Shown piece after piece: positions 1-11,379 of a stretch of 64,000 nt of DNA; the stretch's first letter is position 1; every line of letters starts with the position of its first letter. The notes under the pieces are model-generated. The model was not told the DNA's origin and ran no database searches. It saw only the letters and a list, made by a program, of their open reading frames with translations. Position numbers and translations under genes: made by a program. This DNA is from Cruorifilaria tuberocauda (lineage: Eukaryota > Nematoda > Chromadorea > Rhabditida > Onchocercidae): contig JABVXU010000038.1 in the NCBI GenBank assembly GCA_013365365.1, forward strand, positions 186,001 through 250,000, read 5' to 3'.

Positions 1-1029
1 TGATTTTGATTATCATGTATTTGAAATTCACAAGTACAATTGGCACAGCCACTTTTTCGTTCATTAGAACGAGTATAATCCATAGCTGTCCATAAGAAAT
101 ATGCTATATCAGCAAGACAAGGTGATGACACATCATATTCCTGGAAAATATAAAAACATTTCGTGACTGGCTGTTATAACATTTAGAAAAACACACATTT
201 CCATGAAGTTATTCGAATATTGTTACTATTCCAACTGAAAGTCTGAAACTGAAAATAATTCATTACATTCCAGATCAAAAACAGGCTTTTACTTTATAAT
301 TCTTTAAATTTCTTAAATTAACAATATCAAGGTATTTCATACCATCGGAACGGTCGATCTATCATATATATCATTTAGCATAATGGTAATTTTAACACCA
401 AATATGCCTTACGAAATCAGAAAAAAAGATTTGTAACGCTACCTATTTACGCGATCCATTTCATTCTTCTGCTGAATAAAATAGTCAAATTAATTAGCTA
501 AAAATCAAAATATCAAAGATATCTTTCCGCCAACAGCCCTAATGTGGTAAAAAGACCAGGAATTAGACAGTATTTTAGTTTTTAAGTAAGATTTCAACTT
601 AGTACTAGTTACTTCCGCAAATGAGAAAAGAAACGATATACGCACACATATATAACCGAAGAATGAATGAAGTTGATGGAATTAAGAGACTAAATATTAA
701 TACGAAGAACCAAGGAAAAGAAATAAAAAGCTAAAAAATACCTTCAATGGTTCCAGTAAAGTGAGTAATCTTTTGATGTATGACTCATCACCTGATTTCA
801 AAGCTTTTTCAAATTTGTTAGTTGGGCGAAGTAATAAAGTTTTGAAAAAATCCAAATCAACGATTAACTGCCACTGTGAATCAGCAAAAAATTCGGTAAC
901 GAATGTTCCCAGCATATTACTTGTATCTTTTTTATCCTCCAATTGTATTTCTTCTTCCAAGAAGTCATCAGCACCAGCTAGGAGAAATGGAAAAACCAGA
1001 AGGAAACAAATCCCTTTCAAAGTTTTCAT
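1..1029 (-). CDS. Secreted protein of unknown function (partial, 5' exons)
   Basis: Two exons are visible on the minus strand: 1029-743, then 141 to the window edge, joined in phase 0 across a 601-nt intron (donor AAG|GTATTT, acceptor TTTTCCAG|GAA). The methionine at 1029 is chosen because a hydrophobic stretch resembling a cleavable signal peptide follows directly (MKTLKGICFLLVFPFLLAGA), so the product is probably secreted. The mature start is acidic (DDFLEEE). The second exon carries several cysteines, with SSPCLADIAYF and a GCANCTC cluster. I do not recognise the family. The Cys-containing second exon faintly recalls the extracellular N-terminal domain of nematode NRF-6-like acyltransferases, but this is too weak to assign. 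The gene runs off the left edge, so its length and C-terminus are unknown. Confidence 0.6.
142..742 (-). other. Intron 1 of the secreted-protein gene
   Basis: AT-rich, 601 nt, between a GTATTT donor and a TTTTCCAG acceptor. I see no further coding or structured element in it. Confidence 0.55.
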
Positions 1030-2697
1030 AAGGCCCAACAGAGTTTCTCGTAAACTATGATCTGGAAATGAAACTAGCATTGAACGAAATTTCACACCAA
1101 TTTAGTAACAAACCTCCGATAGCAGCAGTATTTGGTTTATCAGTGCAGCACGATGTTACCAGTGTGATTAAAAGAAGCAAAACAGCAGCTGATGACGCGC
1201 AAGAAGGTAAATTTGCTACTAGTTGCAGTGAAGTCGATCATCAATTAAAACTCAATCCTCACTCCAGCATTTATCTAACTTGTGAAATGAAACACCAACA
1301 ATTGGACAATTAATAGGCCATCCATCTATCTTTTACGTTGAAATTTCATAAGCTGTTGATGATAGTGGTAATTATTAGGACTAGAAGAACAGTTAAAAGA
1401 ACTTTACCTGAGTCATTGAGGTAAGCTAGTAGTACCGACTATCTCTCGAAATCTCTTTAATTTCTTTTTCAAGTAAATAAAAACTCAAATTTCAGATTTA
1501 ATAGAAGGAATGCACTTCTCGGAACTTCACTCTGCAAGAAAATCATCGAGATAGCAGACTGAACCATAAGTATTTCGTTTCCTACGTGGATAGCACAAAA
1601 GATGAGTATCGTGTGAAATTTGCAACAGCATTAATAATTGATAACAACAGTATAGGGAAACACAAATGAGAAATCAATGCAAATGATAACAAAATATTGC
1701 TCAGTCGAGTTCTCATGTATTTCATCAATCATTTTCTAATATTAATAATAATAATGCTTGCACGATATGATACTGTAAATGTTGACATCGGTTAATTTCT
1801 CATAAAACATAGATTATTATCATAAAATTGACAGATTTTAAACTTCGAAAATGATAGAAGTGCTAAGCAATTATAGCACAAAAAGATTTTGCACATGACG
1901 AAATTACTAACATTATTATTTAACCGTATAAATTGCTACTCATGAATTGAATCAAACAAAATGATGTAATAAACAAAAGTTTAAACTGATACCATTTTTT
2001 AGAGTTCATTCGACTTATAAAACTCTTTCCGTTAATTCTGCGTTCTAAGAAATTAATGGTTTCAAGGAAATCTACGACTCTTGAATAGCACCTCACCTTT
2101 TCTAATCTATTAATATCCATTAAAAGGTTTTTGAATTCTTCAAGCAAATGTTTGAACCATAAAACCATCATTACTCACGCATACTTTTGAAGTAGTGAAT
2201 ATTAATATGTCTGCGTGAGGACAAATCCAACATCAATATGAATCAATTACTGGTTAATATAAAGTGGGCAAGTGATAATTTTAAGGAGTTTTATTTTACC
2301 ATAAAATGCATAAAGCAATCCTCCTAAGATTTTTTAAGAATTCAACAAAAAATTCAAAGAGCAGTAGCGGTGAGATTATTTTTACTTGACCATGTAAGAA
2401 ACAAGCAACTAAAATAAAATGTAATTAAACACAAACACAACCAAACAGACACATCATCTTTTTTATCATCCCCATGATTTTCTTAATTTCCATTATTTAA
2501 AAGAATCATTTCAGAGGCATAACCTGCTGAAATGATTCTTTAGCGGGATAATGATTTTATTTTTTTATGAAAATTAACTAATATCGACTCATCAGCTGAT
2601 TGTGATAAACTTAAACTTTTGATGGCAGAAAAATCAGAATGATAAGTAAATCATGTGCTGTTAAAACATTGAAATAAAACAAGAAATGTTTTAAAAT
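1030..2697. other. Intergenic region with a short hairpin
   Basis: This stretch separates the start of the secreted-protein gene from the 3' end of sap-49. A plus-strand open frame at 1068-1313 has no recognisable features. On the minus strand near 1150-1200 there is a short hydrophobic stretch without a usable start codon. The only clear structure is a perfect inverted repeat at 2500-2541, listed separately. Confidence 0.5.
2500..2541. repeat. Perfect 15-bp inverted repeat (hairpin)
   Basis: Arms 2500-2514 (AAAGAATCATTTCAG) and 2527-2541 are exact reverse complements around a 12-nt loop. It lies about 160 nt downstream of the sap-49 stop codon and could fall in the 3' UTR or just beyond it. 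Confidence 0.85.
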
Positions 2698-5135
2698 TTA
2701 TGAAGATGTGGGTGCGGGAGCAGATGAGGGAGGAGGTGGTGGTCGAGAAGGACGCATGATGGGAGGTGGTGGAGGACGCATCATTCGTACTGAAGGAGGA
2801 GGTGGTGGAGGGAATGGAGCACGACCTTGCATAGCAGGGAACGATGGAGGCATTCGAGGGAATCCTCGTGGGGGAGGTGGTGGAGGTGGCGTTGGTGTTG
2901 GTGTTGCTGGCGGTCGCATCCCGGGTGTTATCGGTGGTGGTGGCGGCATTCCCCACATTGGCAATGGAGCTGAAAATTTCAATTGATGAATTATTATTCC
3001 GAAGGAATGAAAAACAATTATTAATGACAATTTATAACGCTTCTGAGTTTTCATTTTAAAGGCTGCCTAATAAACTCATTTAAGCGACATTCACGAAAAA
3101 CAAACTGTCAAATACTCACCACTCATTGGCGGTGGTGGTCTAGGAGTACCCAATGGTGTTGGCGGGGCAGGAGGTGGAGGTGGTGGTGGAATTGGTGTTG
3201 CGCCAGGTGTTGGCATAGGTGGTGGCGGTGGTGGAAAGATTGCAGGCGGTGGTCCAGCCATCGGTGGAATCATAGGTGGCGGTATTGGAGGACCTGGAGG
3301 TGGTGGATGAAGAACAGGCGCAAGCGGCAATTTCCCATCAGAGAATATTTGATTTGGTTTGTCTGATGGAAACAAAGGATTCTGTGCAGCTAACATTCTT
3401 TCTGCAGCGGTACCATGCCGTTCACCCTGAAGTTTTGACAAAAATTGAAATCAACAAGAATGTTCTTTCAACAGTTCTCAGTTAACACGAAATTCAAGAT
3501 TGTTAATATCATATTTCAAACTCTTAGTAAAACCAACGCCAAAAGTTCGGAACGTTAAAATTTGAAATATTAATGATGTTTAAAGAATCTTTTCTTCTTG
3601 ATAATCTGAACCTAAATCGAACTTTTATAGAAAACTTGTAGTTTTTACTTGTAAAGTTTTGGACAAGATTCCGTAAATAATAAATATATAAGTCGATGCA
3701 GCGCATTATCAATCCATCTTAAACGAAGAAAGCACCAGAACTAAAAAAGAGAATAGAGAAAAAGGACAAACCTTTGTATCCTTTTTGAATGCGTAACTTA
3801 CAGTGATGGCCCGATTACAAAGAAATTGACCATTCATTGCTTCAATAGCTGAATCTGATGCTTCAAATGATGCGAAATTCACAAATGCAAAACCTTTGCT
3901 ATTACCCGTTTCAGCATCACGCATTATTTTTGGGACCTAAAAAGGGACTTCCCTCTATCTAATATGAAAAAATTTTATGGGATATAGATCAACGAAGCAG
4001 ACGTAAGTCACTTGTATTAATTAGCTGAGACAAGAAAATAGACCTGCAAAATAACTCCAAATGCACTGAATGTATCAAAAAGTAATTTCTCATCTACTTC
4101 TGGGTCCAGATTACCAACGAATACATTTGCGCCAACATCCATATTTTTCTCATGAGCTGACGCCTTATTTACCTGAAAAAGTTATTTGACTCAATCATTT
4201 CATAAATTTTATTATTTTACCAAATTATCTTAACTGCAGCCCAACTCTACAAGACAATTCGAAGCCAACGGTTAATGAATAAACAATGGCTCGAGGTTTT
4301 ACTGTGAAAGATCAATTTATATTCCAGTTATACAGTTGTTAAAATCATGCACTGCCTACAATTTAATTCAAATTATAGCTTTCATAGAAAAAAACCATCG
4401 GCAGATGAGTCAAATTATTCTTCAATCTGAGCACATTAATGAATTTTAAATAGAGTTTTATCAACCTTTATAGGTTTCCCATATAATTTTATCATGTTCA
4501 TGATCTTAATTGCGTAATCAGCATCTTCTTCACCCATAAATTCAATAAAACCGAACCTAAAATCAAAAAGTCGTACATGTAATAAATACAGTAAAGATAA
4601 ACCAGAATAAAACGAATTCGAATCAAGTCTAAGTAAATCGAAATCTATGCAGATTTTATGTGTGAGATTTGATATCCAATTCTAAATTAAAAGTGATGTA
4701 ACCCTTGATGTGAACTAGTCACTCGGTCTTTTGGCATATTCACCGATACAACCGGTCCTGCTTGTACAAATAGTTCCCATAAAATTGCATCAGTCACTTT
4801 TTCATCCAAACCACCAACGTAAATCGTGGCATCTGAATGATAGTTATACAAAAATGTTGATAGCTATTCACATACTTTCACAATCAATGAAAAATAGTGC
4901 TGTAGCAATAATTTTAAAAACAAAAAATTAGATATGTTTTGAATGTATTGAATTCATAGATATAACTCAATAATTTCTGCTCCGAAATAGCACTAAGGTG
5001 CATTCCGCGAGTATAGAGTGAGAGCGAGAAAAACTTATTACCCAAACACAATTTGTAACTAAGGATCACGACGCATTTCGAAGAAAATTACATTTACTCA
5101 CCCTGATTCCTCTCCAAAATAGGCCCTGCTGACAT
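2698..5135 (-). CDS. sap-49: Splicing factor 3B subunit 4 (SAP-49/SF3B4)
   Basis: Seven exons join in frame into about 375 residues: 5135-5102, 4832-4703, 4556-4466, 4172-4044, 3936-3772, 3426-3120 and 2969-2698. SF3B4 is a subunit of the SF3b complex of U2 snRNP and contacts pre-mRNA next to the branch site. Two RNA-recognition motifs are visible: RRM1 from about residue 13 (TIYVGGLD, then GFGFIEFM) and RRM2 from about residue 100 (VFVGNLD, then [11 protein letters not shown]). The family signature [18 protein letters not shown] follows RRM2. The rest, about 180 residues, is a proline-rich tail with runs of five to seven prolines and stretches of PPPPPM type, as in human SF3B4. A TTGCAG acceptor lies 14 nt before the ATG, fitting trans-splicing or a 5'-UTR intron. 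Order and length match the family closely. Confidence 0.95.
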
Positions 5136-5152
5136 ATTTGAAGGCAAAACTG

Positions 5153-5659
5153 CAATATAAGAAACAACTAAGAAGCAAGCACTATTCAAAGCAGCTATTT
5201 CCTAAAACACTCGAAAAATTATTAGCAAATACAAACCAATGTCAAAGTAAGTTTACTTTACTGGGATTTCACTTTTCGCTGTGGATCCATTATGAAATTG
5301 GGACGTTTACACACGAAATAGGTTATACAAGATACACCAAAATGTTATACTCAATTATTAAGCGGTACAATTAATTTTATAAGGTAGTAGAGGAAAGCGT
5401 AATTATTTTCAACTCAAAGTTTCATTTCGCAGTTCTGGAACAATCGGAAACCAACTAATTCATTACTAGCTTATCTTCTCTAATCGAAGAATAGAAGGAA
5501 AACCGAAATTTGGAAGAAAATGAAAGGTTTCCACGCAAAATATTCTCATGTATATTACATAAAACATAACTTTTAGAAAATTTAGAAATTTATTCTTAAA
5601 TAAAACAATGATAATGAGACCATCGAGCAACACAACATTTCAAAACAAAACAACAAAAA
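5153..5659. other. Intergenic spacer between sap-49 and the ARP6 gene
   Basis: AT-rich spacer between two minus-strand genes. On the minus strand an AATAAA at 5594-5589, 66 nt after the ARP6 stop, is a likely polyadenylation signal. A plus-strand open frame at 5138-5374 overlaps the sap-49 start and has no features. Nothing else is seen. Confidence 0.5.
5589..5594 (-). terminator. Polyadenylation signal of the ARP6 gene
   Basis: AATAAA on the minus strand, 66 nt downstream of the stop codon at 5660. Position and strand fit the 3' end of the ARP6 transcript; the use of this site is inferred. Confidence 0.5.
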
Positions 5660-8275
5660 CTATGTTTCAAGAAAATGGAAGAATCTCTTCCTCCAAACAA
5701 TGGAGCCGTGCTCATTGTACTCCGCTTTCGAAACAAATCTGAAACATGAAGGTGTTAATATAAAATATTTCCTTTTAAAAAGAAATTCAGAAATACATTT
5801 ATTTAACTTATATAAATAATTGAACTATTCACAAAAAAGTCACACTGAAAAATTTAATTTGTCGATTTTTTCATAAAAAATTAAAACTGACTTATCATCC
5901 CAAGCACCCACTTTCGCTGCACATCGTCCACAATGCCAAGCATGTGTTATAGGATTAACAACGTCTCTTAATTGTATACCATAAATCTGATCTACGAATG
6001 GCCGCAAATCTTTAACGCTAAAACTTGATCAATTAAACATCATAGAAATAAAAAGAGCTCAAAGTAACAAGGATCTTCCATATTTTACTCATTTAATCAT
6101 AAAGGGAACTCGAATAATTAGACTGGAAGACTGCTAAATATTATTTTAAAAAACTAATCAAAAAGTAAAATTAAAGCTGTTATAACCTACACTCGTTTAT
6201 TGAATCCGGGAAATAAAACATTACCACCACAAAGAATAATGTTATTTAACAATCGTCCTCGCATACCTTAAGAAAAATACGGATTTTTAGCATCTGAACA
6301 AATTAATATATCAAATAAAAAATGGAAAATATTTTGAGACAGCAATACCACGATAATCAATTTTCAAAGAATCCGTAATCTCTCAAAACAGGTTACCAGA
6401 TGGACATTTGTTTACAGCTGTTGCAATAGCTTCTGGTATACCCATCTGCGAAACACCGATGTCTGATGGTGAAAAAAGTGTTTCAGGCACTGCAAATCTT
6501 TCTATATTTATTCTCAACTTTTGCAGATCATTGCAAACATTATCCTCAGATGTACGAATAAATCCACGACTATGGATATTGAAATCTGGAAGTACATAAT
6601 CCTGAACAATGGTGTTTTCCTTTCCTTTGTGCCTTAAATAAAGGAGGTTTGGAATACAAAGCATAAAGAAAAAAGGAAAAAGTTGAAGAAAACATTGCAA
6701 GAAAAATATCAAGTTCAAAAATTTGTCCCAGTCGTATAAAATACTTCGAAAAAATTCACATTTCAAATGAAACATCAATATTTTTTATCCAAATTACATA
6801 CCAAACAACGGTAAGCTCCATCTAACGATGTTTAAAGGACTCTACGTCTTGGCAAAAAATTTATTTGTTGTCTGCTGTATGATAAATTCTTTTAGCAAAT
6901 TTCATTTTTATTCAAATCGAAAATAGTATCTATTTTATCCGGTATCAACAGAAAAAACGTATCTAATTTTACTTATTTCCAAAATTGTCTTTTCTTATCG
7001 AAAACTTACTTAGCAATTTCCATATTTTTCGCAAAATCATAAGCAACAAAGCAAATATCTTCCTTACATTCATTCATAACATACGTTTCTTCCATCACAT
7101 TCAATTGCCTATATGAAATCCATTCTTTCAGCAAATTAGTCAAAATTTTACCGCCAATGTCAATTCTAAAATTCAAAATAACAATACGAGAGAAAATGAA
7201 GAACTAGATAATTATGAAAATGACTACGAGAAATTAATTTACTGTATCTTCAATTTATTCTAAATCTGGTGGTTACAGCAAAAAATATAAATGCTTCCAA
7301 TAGAAAAAAATCTGAATCTATATTTCCTTATGTGCAGAAATTTTCAGCTTAAGTACTTGAAGTTACCTTAAAATACCTTCTCGAATAACCTTTCCGTTGT
7401 AATAAGGCACAATATGAGTAAATGAAAAGCCCGTATCTACGACAACACAACAAAGTTGATCTTTGTATTCTTGTGATACTGTATCAGCCATTGCAACGAG
7501 TGAAGAAGCTTAAGACACAAATTTTGAGGGAAAGAAATAGTTTTATTACTTCTAACATAATAATAGCTAAAGAATATTAAAAAAAAATTTGTTTAATTCC
7601 AAATTAAACAAAATATTTCTGATCCCACAGAACTGCCTACCACTTGTTTTGACAACTGAATGAAATCCATATTGTTCGAAAAGTATTTCATCTGAAAAAT
7701 CCCGGATTGCTGGTACACTATAAATGGTATCGGTCATGATAATACGGGTATCGGAGAATGAGACGTTCAGCGCATCTTTCCCGAATACTCTGTCCCATAT
7801 TTGTTGTTCTACGTCCCAATTCACTAAAACACCTGCAGTATTAAAAAACTACATCCGAGTTAGATCTTCCCATCTCAACTACATGCAATGAAATTGTAAG
7901 AGCAATATCACACCAACCAATATATCCCTTTTCAGCTGGAGTGAGGAAAAATATGCTGGAATGATCACGGCATTCTTCGACTTCGTCTGCCACAAAAATT
8001 CTCTTACGATCAGTTTTCGTCTTAATGATACAGTTCGGGAATAGTCTGCAATCCTTTAAATAAATGACAAAAACTATAAAAAGAAACATTCTATTTTAAG
8101 AAGCCCATAATTAAAAGATTAAAATTATTAGCCGGAAATAAAAATACTATTTTCTTCTCTTTTAGATTAATGATGAGCATCAAAAATTTATCAAACATTA
8201 CTTTGGCTCATTGTCGGTTATATAACCAGCTTTGATCGTACTACAACCATTATCAAATATAAGTGTATGTGACAT
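5660..8275 (-). CDS. arp-6: Actin-related protein 6 (ARP6/ACTR6)
   Basis: Nine exons give about 399 residues (human ACTR6 has 396): 8275-8202, 8045-7918, 7823-7641, 7508-7367, 7165-7010, 6632-6397, 6266-6191, 6017-5892 and 5738-5660. ARP6 is a nuclear actin-fold subunit of the SWR1/SRCAP remodeller that deposits histone H2A.Z. Visible family landmarks are the nucleotide-fold start [14 protein letters not shown], the phosphate-2 segment [68 protein letters not shown], and [15 protein letters not shown]. Two junctions needed care. Exon 2 starts at the TTGCAG acceptor at 8046, not at the nearer AAAG, giving NEPKLFPNC. Exon 3 starts after TTTTAG at 7824, giving GYIVNWDV. The final ten or so residues are basic and aromatic, unlike the human C-terminus. 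All junctions are in phase. Confidence 0.94.
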
Positions 8276-9075
8276 AATGAAGAAAAACTGAAAATATTCA
8301 AATATAAATTCCATTTATCTAGTAAAGTACTTTGATAAAAGAGGAGATACAGAAACGCATTATATATCCTTCAAAAATAAGTAAAACTTATTCCATTTTT
8401 GTTATATTACTATGCTATGTGCCAATAAACGTAAAATAGAAGAAAAAGCCAATATTTTATGCAATATACATAAATGAAGCTATTGGACAATACAACCACA
8501 AAAAATTCAAAAAACTTCTTAGTTTGACTAAATATATCGTAGGAATACGAAATATTTGTAATAGATTATATCACTATTACTAGGCCAGAAAAATACAGAA
8601 ACTAATTTGTAAATTTTGATTAGAATAATACTTCATTATAATTAGGCCAAGAAAAACATAAATACAATATATGTTGATTACAAGAAGTATTGCAGTATGT
8701 TAGCAGCTTTTTATTGAAAAAAAGCTGCCGAAGTTATAAAAGAGCATTAAACAGATTCTAATTCTTCTATGTCCCCCCTTAACTGGCTTTAAACGTATAA
8801 ACTTTAAACATATAAAACATCATATCCACGAGAAGAGCACGATGTTTTATACGTTTACAGAAAACAGAAAAACAGAAACAGCTAACAGAAAAAAATCAAA
8901 TTTTAAAAAACTGTTTTGGAAAAGTCAGACAATAAGCGAAAAAATTTTCATCTCAAATCCTATCGATTAAAGCTGCATTAAATGAAGAGATTCGAGACAT
9001 ACGAGAGATATATCTATTATCTATTGAAATGGTACCTCCCCATACTTATCTGACGAAATCATGAAAGAATGAAAG

Positions 9076-9429
9076 ATGTGCAGAATAAAACGAACATTAC
9101 GTAACACATTAAAAGAATATCCAGAACATTTAGTACTTCCTTCCAACAATTCTCGGCATTCAACGGAAAGAAATAAACTTCCCGCAACCACTGAAGGTAC
9201 GACGGTTGCAGGAAGTTTATACCTTCAATCTCACAAACTGAAACCCATGCAAGACGGGCATTCGACTGTCAGCAAATCAGCACTTCTAAACTTATCTCGT
9301 ACACTGCAGCTCGATAGCTGTCGCATACTTTATTTCTTATGTTTTATAGATTTAAATAGCAGACCTATTAGGACCATAACTTCCACTGATGTAATCTCGA
9401 AATTAGAAAATGCCAGAACTAGTCAGTGA
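9076..9429 (+). CDS. Open frame of uncertain status (117 codons)
   Basis: An uninterrupted frame from an ATG at 9076 to a stop at 9429, in a segment with higher G+C than its surroundings. The predicted product is basic and Ser/Thr-rich, without signal peptide, membrane segment or motif I recognise, apart from a short hydrophobic run near residue 85. It contains a near-perfect 17-bp inverted repeat (9173-9220), unusual inside a coding exon. It ends 390 nt before rab-39. It may be a lone exon, an upstream transcript or chance. I lean towards non-coding. Confidence 0.2.
   Translation: MCRIKRTLRNTLKEYPEHLVLPSNNSRHSTERNKLPATTEGTTVAGSLYLQSHKLKPMQDGHSTVSKSALLNLSRTLQLDSCRILYFLCFIDLNSRPIRTITSTDVISKLENARTSQ
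9173..9220. repeat. 17-bp inverted repeat with alternative pairing
   Basis: Left arm 9173-9189 (ATAAACTTCCCGCAACC) pairs with 9204-9220 with a single mismatch around a 14-nt loop. The loop contains TGAAGGTA (9192-9199), whose exact reverse complement TACCTTCA lies at 9220-9227, just outside the stem. Two mutually exclusive hairpins are therefore possible. Confidence 0.8.
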
Positions 9430-9818
9430 TCCTTTCGCATTTCATTTCACGGCACTTGCCTGAACGAAGGCCATGTTTTTAATCAGATACAGAACATAGA
9501 TTTTGTTTACTTTTGTCGTCGAGTAGTGTTGAAGTGAGTGTTTCAAATGGTATGTGTAGTGAAGACTTCCCTCTCAACGATATATTTCAAGTCTTTAATC
9601 AGTTCAGCTTCAAACTTCTTCCAAAATTTTCAAAGGATTGATCTTTGACCTTTGCAGTATTGGTGAAATCATCCCTGCAGTGTCTTTTATGAACATTTGA
9701 AGAATAATGAAAGTCGAATATCGAAACATTATGAAATTACTTAAAACCTTAAAATTAAAAGTTTTTCATTGTTTTTCAGATTCCTTTAATATTAATTCTA
9801 GTCAGATCAGAACTGCTA

Positions 9819-11379
9819 ATGGATATAGAAGATAACATGGAGATATCAGATTATACTTCAATGTATCGTTACCAATTCCGGGTAATACTGATCGGTGATT
9901 CGACTGTGGGGAAATCCAGTTTGCTTCGATACTTTACAGAGGGAAAGTGTGCAGAAATTTGTGACCCCACAGTTGGCGTTGATTTTTACGCGCGAATGGT
10001 AGAAGTCAAGCCAGGATATCGGATAAAGTTGCAACTTTGGGATACCGCTGGACAAGAAAAGTTTAGGTAGGATAAGTTAGATAAGTAAAGATTAAAATTG
10101 ATTATAAATATATTATTTTATTGGAGGATGTTTAAAGCATTGTTAATTTGCTGATGCGAATTCGAACTGCTGAATTACTATCAATATTATTTAGATTAAG
10201 ATCGTAGATCATAGGGCATGTCTGAATTAATTGCCGAAGAATTTTCATAATGTGTTTTAGGTAGCTTATTTACGATCAGGAATGATCTTAGGTTTGTTGG
10301 TGTGAAAGTGAAGTTTATGAGCAGTCCATCTCATTTGAAATAGATCCTTCAGTTGTATCTTTCAAGTTATCACAAAATTTTATGTTTTTCCCACCGGTCT
10401 TTCGTTATTTATTGGAGAGAATAGAGGTAAATGCACTTCAGATCGATTACTCGTTCCTATTACCGCAACTCAGTGGGTGTAATTGTTGTTTATGATATAA
10501 CAAATCGATCAACTTTTGACCATGTTCCTCAGTGGCTGAAAGAGGCAGAACAAAATGTTGGTGGTCCTCAACCGAATAACTGTGTTTTCCAACTTATTGG
10601 TCATAAAGCTGATTTAAATGATGAACGTCAGGTATAGTATGTATTAATATTGCAAGTATTGAGTATTAGCTGTAGCGATACGCTGAAAAAAATCCAATTT
10701 TTCTACAACTTTACCCAAGAGTTTGAGTGAAATTATGTATAATTTCTTGCTTTAATGCGTACATGCTGTACAAACGAGTTGTTGGCATCAGTTTCGTCCC
10801 TTCAATAATGAAACACATTTTATCGTAAGAACATGTTGGTGAGACACTAAAAAACTATTACTGGTCAAAATTTCGACGAATATTTGTTACCAGTTTTGCA
10901 GATTATCGTCTCATGTGTACTGCTTACAGTTCGATTCTGTAGGAAATATTTCATTTTTTAGGTAATGTATGAAGAGGGTGAATATTTTGCCAAATATAAC
11001 AAAATCAAATTTTTGGAAACTTCAGCAGTTACAGGAGAAAATGTACAGGTCAGTGTAGTAGTTATGTTTCATGATCCTTTGAAATTGTTTATATGGGCCA
11101 CAAAAATACGATTGATGTAAAGATTGAGTGAAACTACAAACCCCTCGAGCTTGCCACAAAGTGATTTAAAAAGCATTTGGTTTCCATTATTCGATTAAGC
11201 TTCATTTGAATTTTCAGGAATCATTTAAAATGATTGCGCGAGAAATTTGTGATAGAATTGAGAATGGGCAGTTGCGCGTAGTCGATGGCTGGGAAGGTAT
11301 TCGAAGTGGTATGATGCGGGCGAAGTCATTAACATTGTCGGAAGACTCTTATGCACCATTTTCAAGTTGTGCATGCTAG
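9819..11379 (+). CDS. rab-39: Rab GTPase, RAB-39 type
   Basis: Four exons (9819-10066, 10442-10631, 10962-11048, 11218-11379) join in phase into 228 residues. Rab39 proteins are small membrane GTPases of late endosome/autophagy and secretory traffic. The G boxes are clear: P-loop GDSTVGKSS, switch I with CDPTVGVDF, switch II [22 protein letters not shown], the G4 box in the Rab39-typical form GHKADL instead of NKxD, and G5 ETSA. The C-terminal IDxGWEGIRSG-like segment (VVDGWEGIRSGMMR) is a Rab39 hallmark. The protein ends in Cys-Ala-Cys, a double-geranylgeranylation signal. The N-terminus extends about 20 acidic residues before the GTPase core; I chose the first ATG (MDIEDN), but the next methionines (positions 7 and 14) are also possible. 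Confidence 0.95.

Larger units (their letters stand above)
8276..9818. other. Divergent intergenic region between ARP6 and rab-39 genes
   Basis: The two flanking genes point away from each other, so promoters of both should lie here. From about 9070 the composition is less AT-rich. A 117-codon plus-strand frame (9076-9429) and a strong hairpin (9173-9220) sit there. A TTTTTCAG acceptor ends at 9779, 39 nt before the rab-39 ATG, fitting a 5'-UTR intron or trans-splicing. Confidence 0.5.

Noticed and set aside
2708..3059. Glycine-rich plus-strand frames over the sap-49 tail
   Set aside because: They are the antisense of the proline-rich exons of sap-49.
8045..8060. Acceptor AAAG at 8056 for ARP6 exon 2
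   Set aside because: It shifts the frame; TTGCAG ending at 8046 restores the expected NEPKLFPNC read-out.
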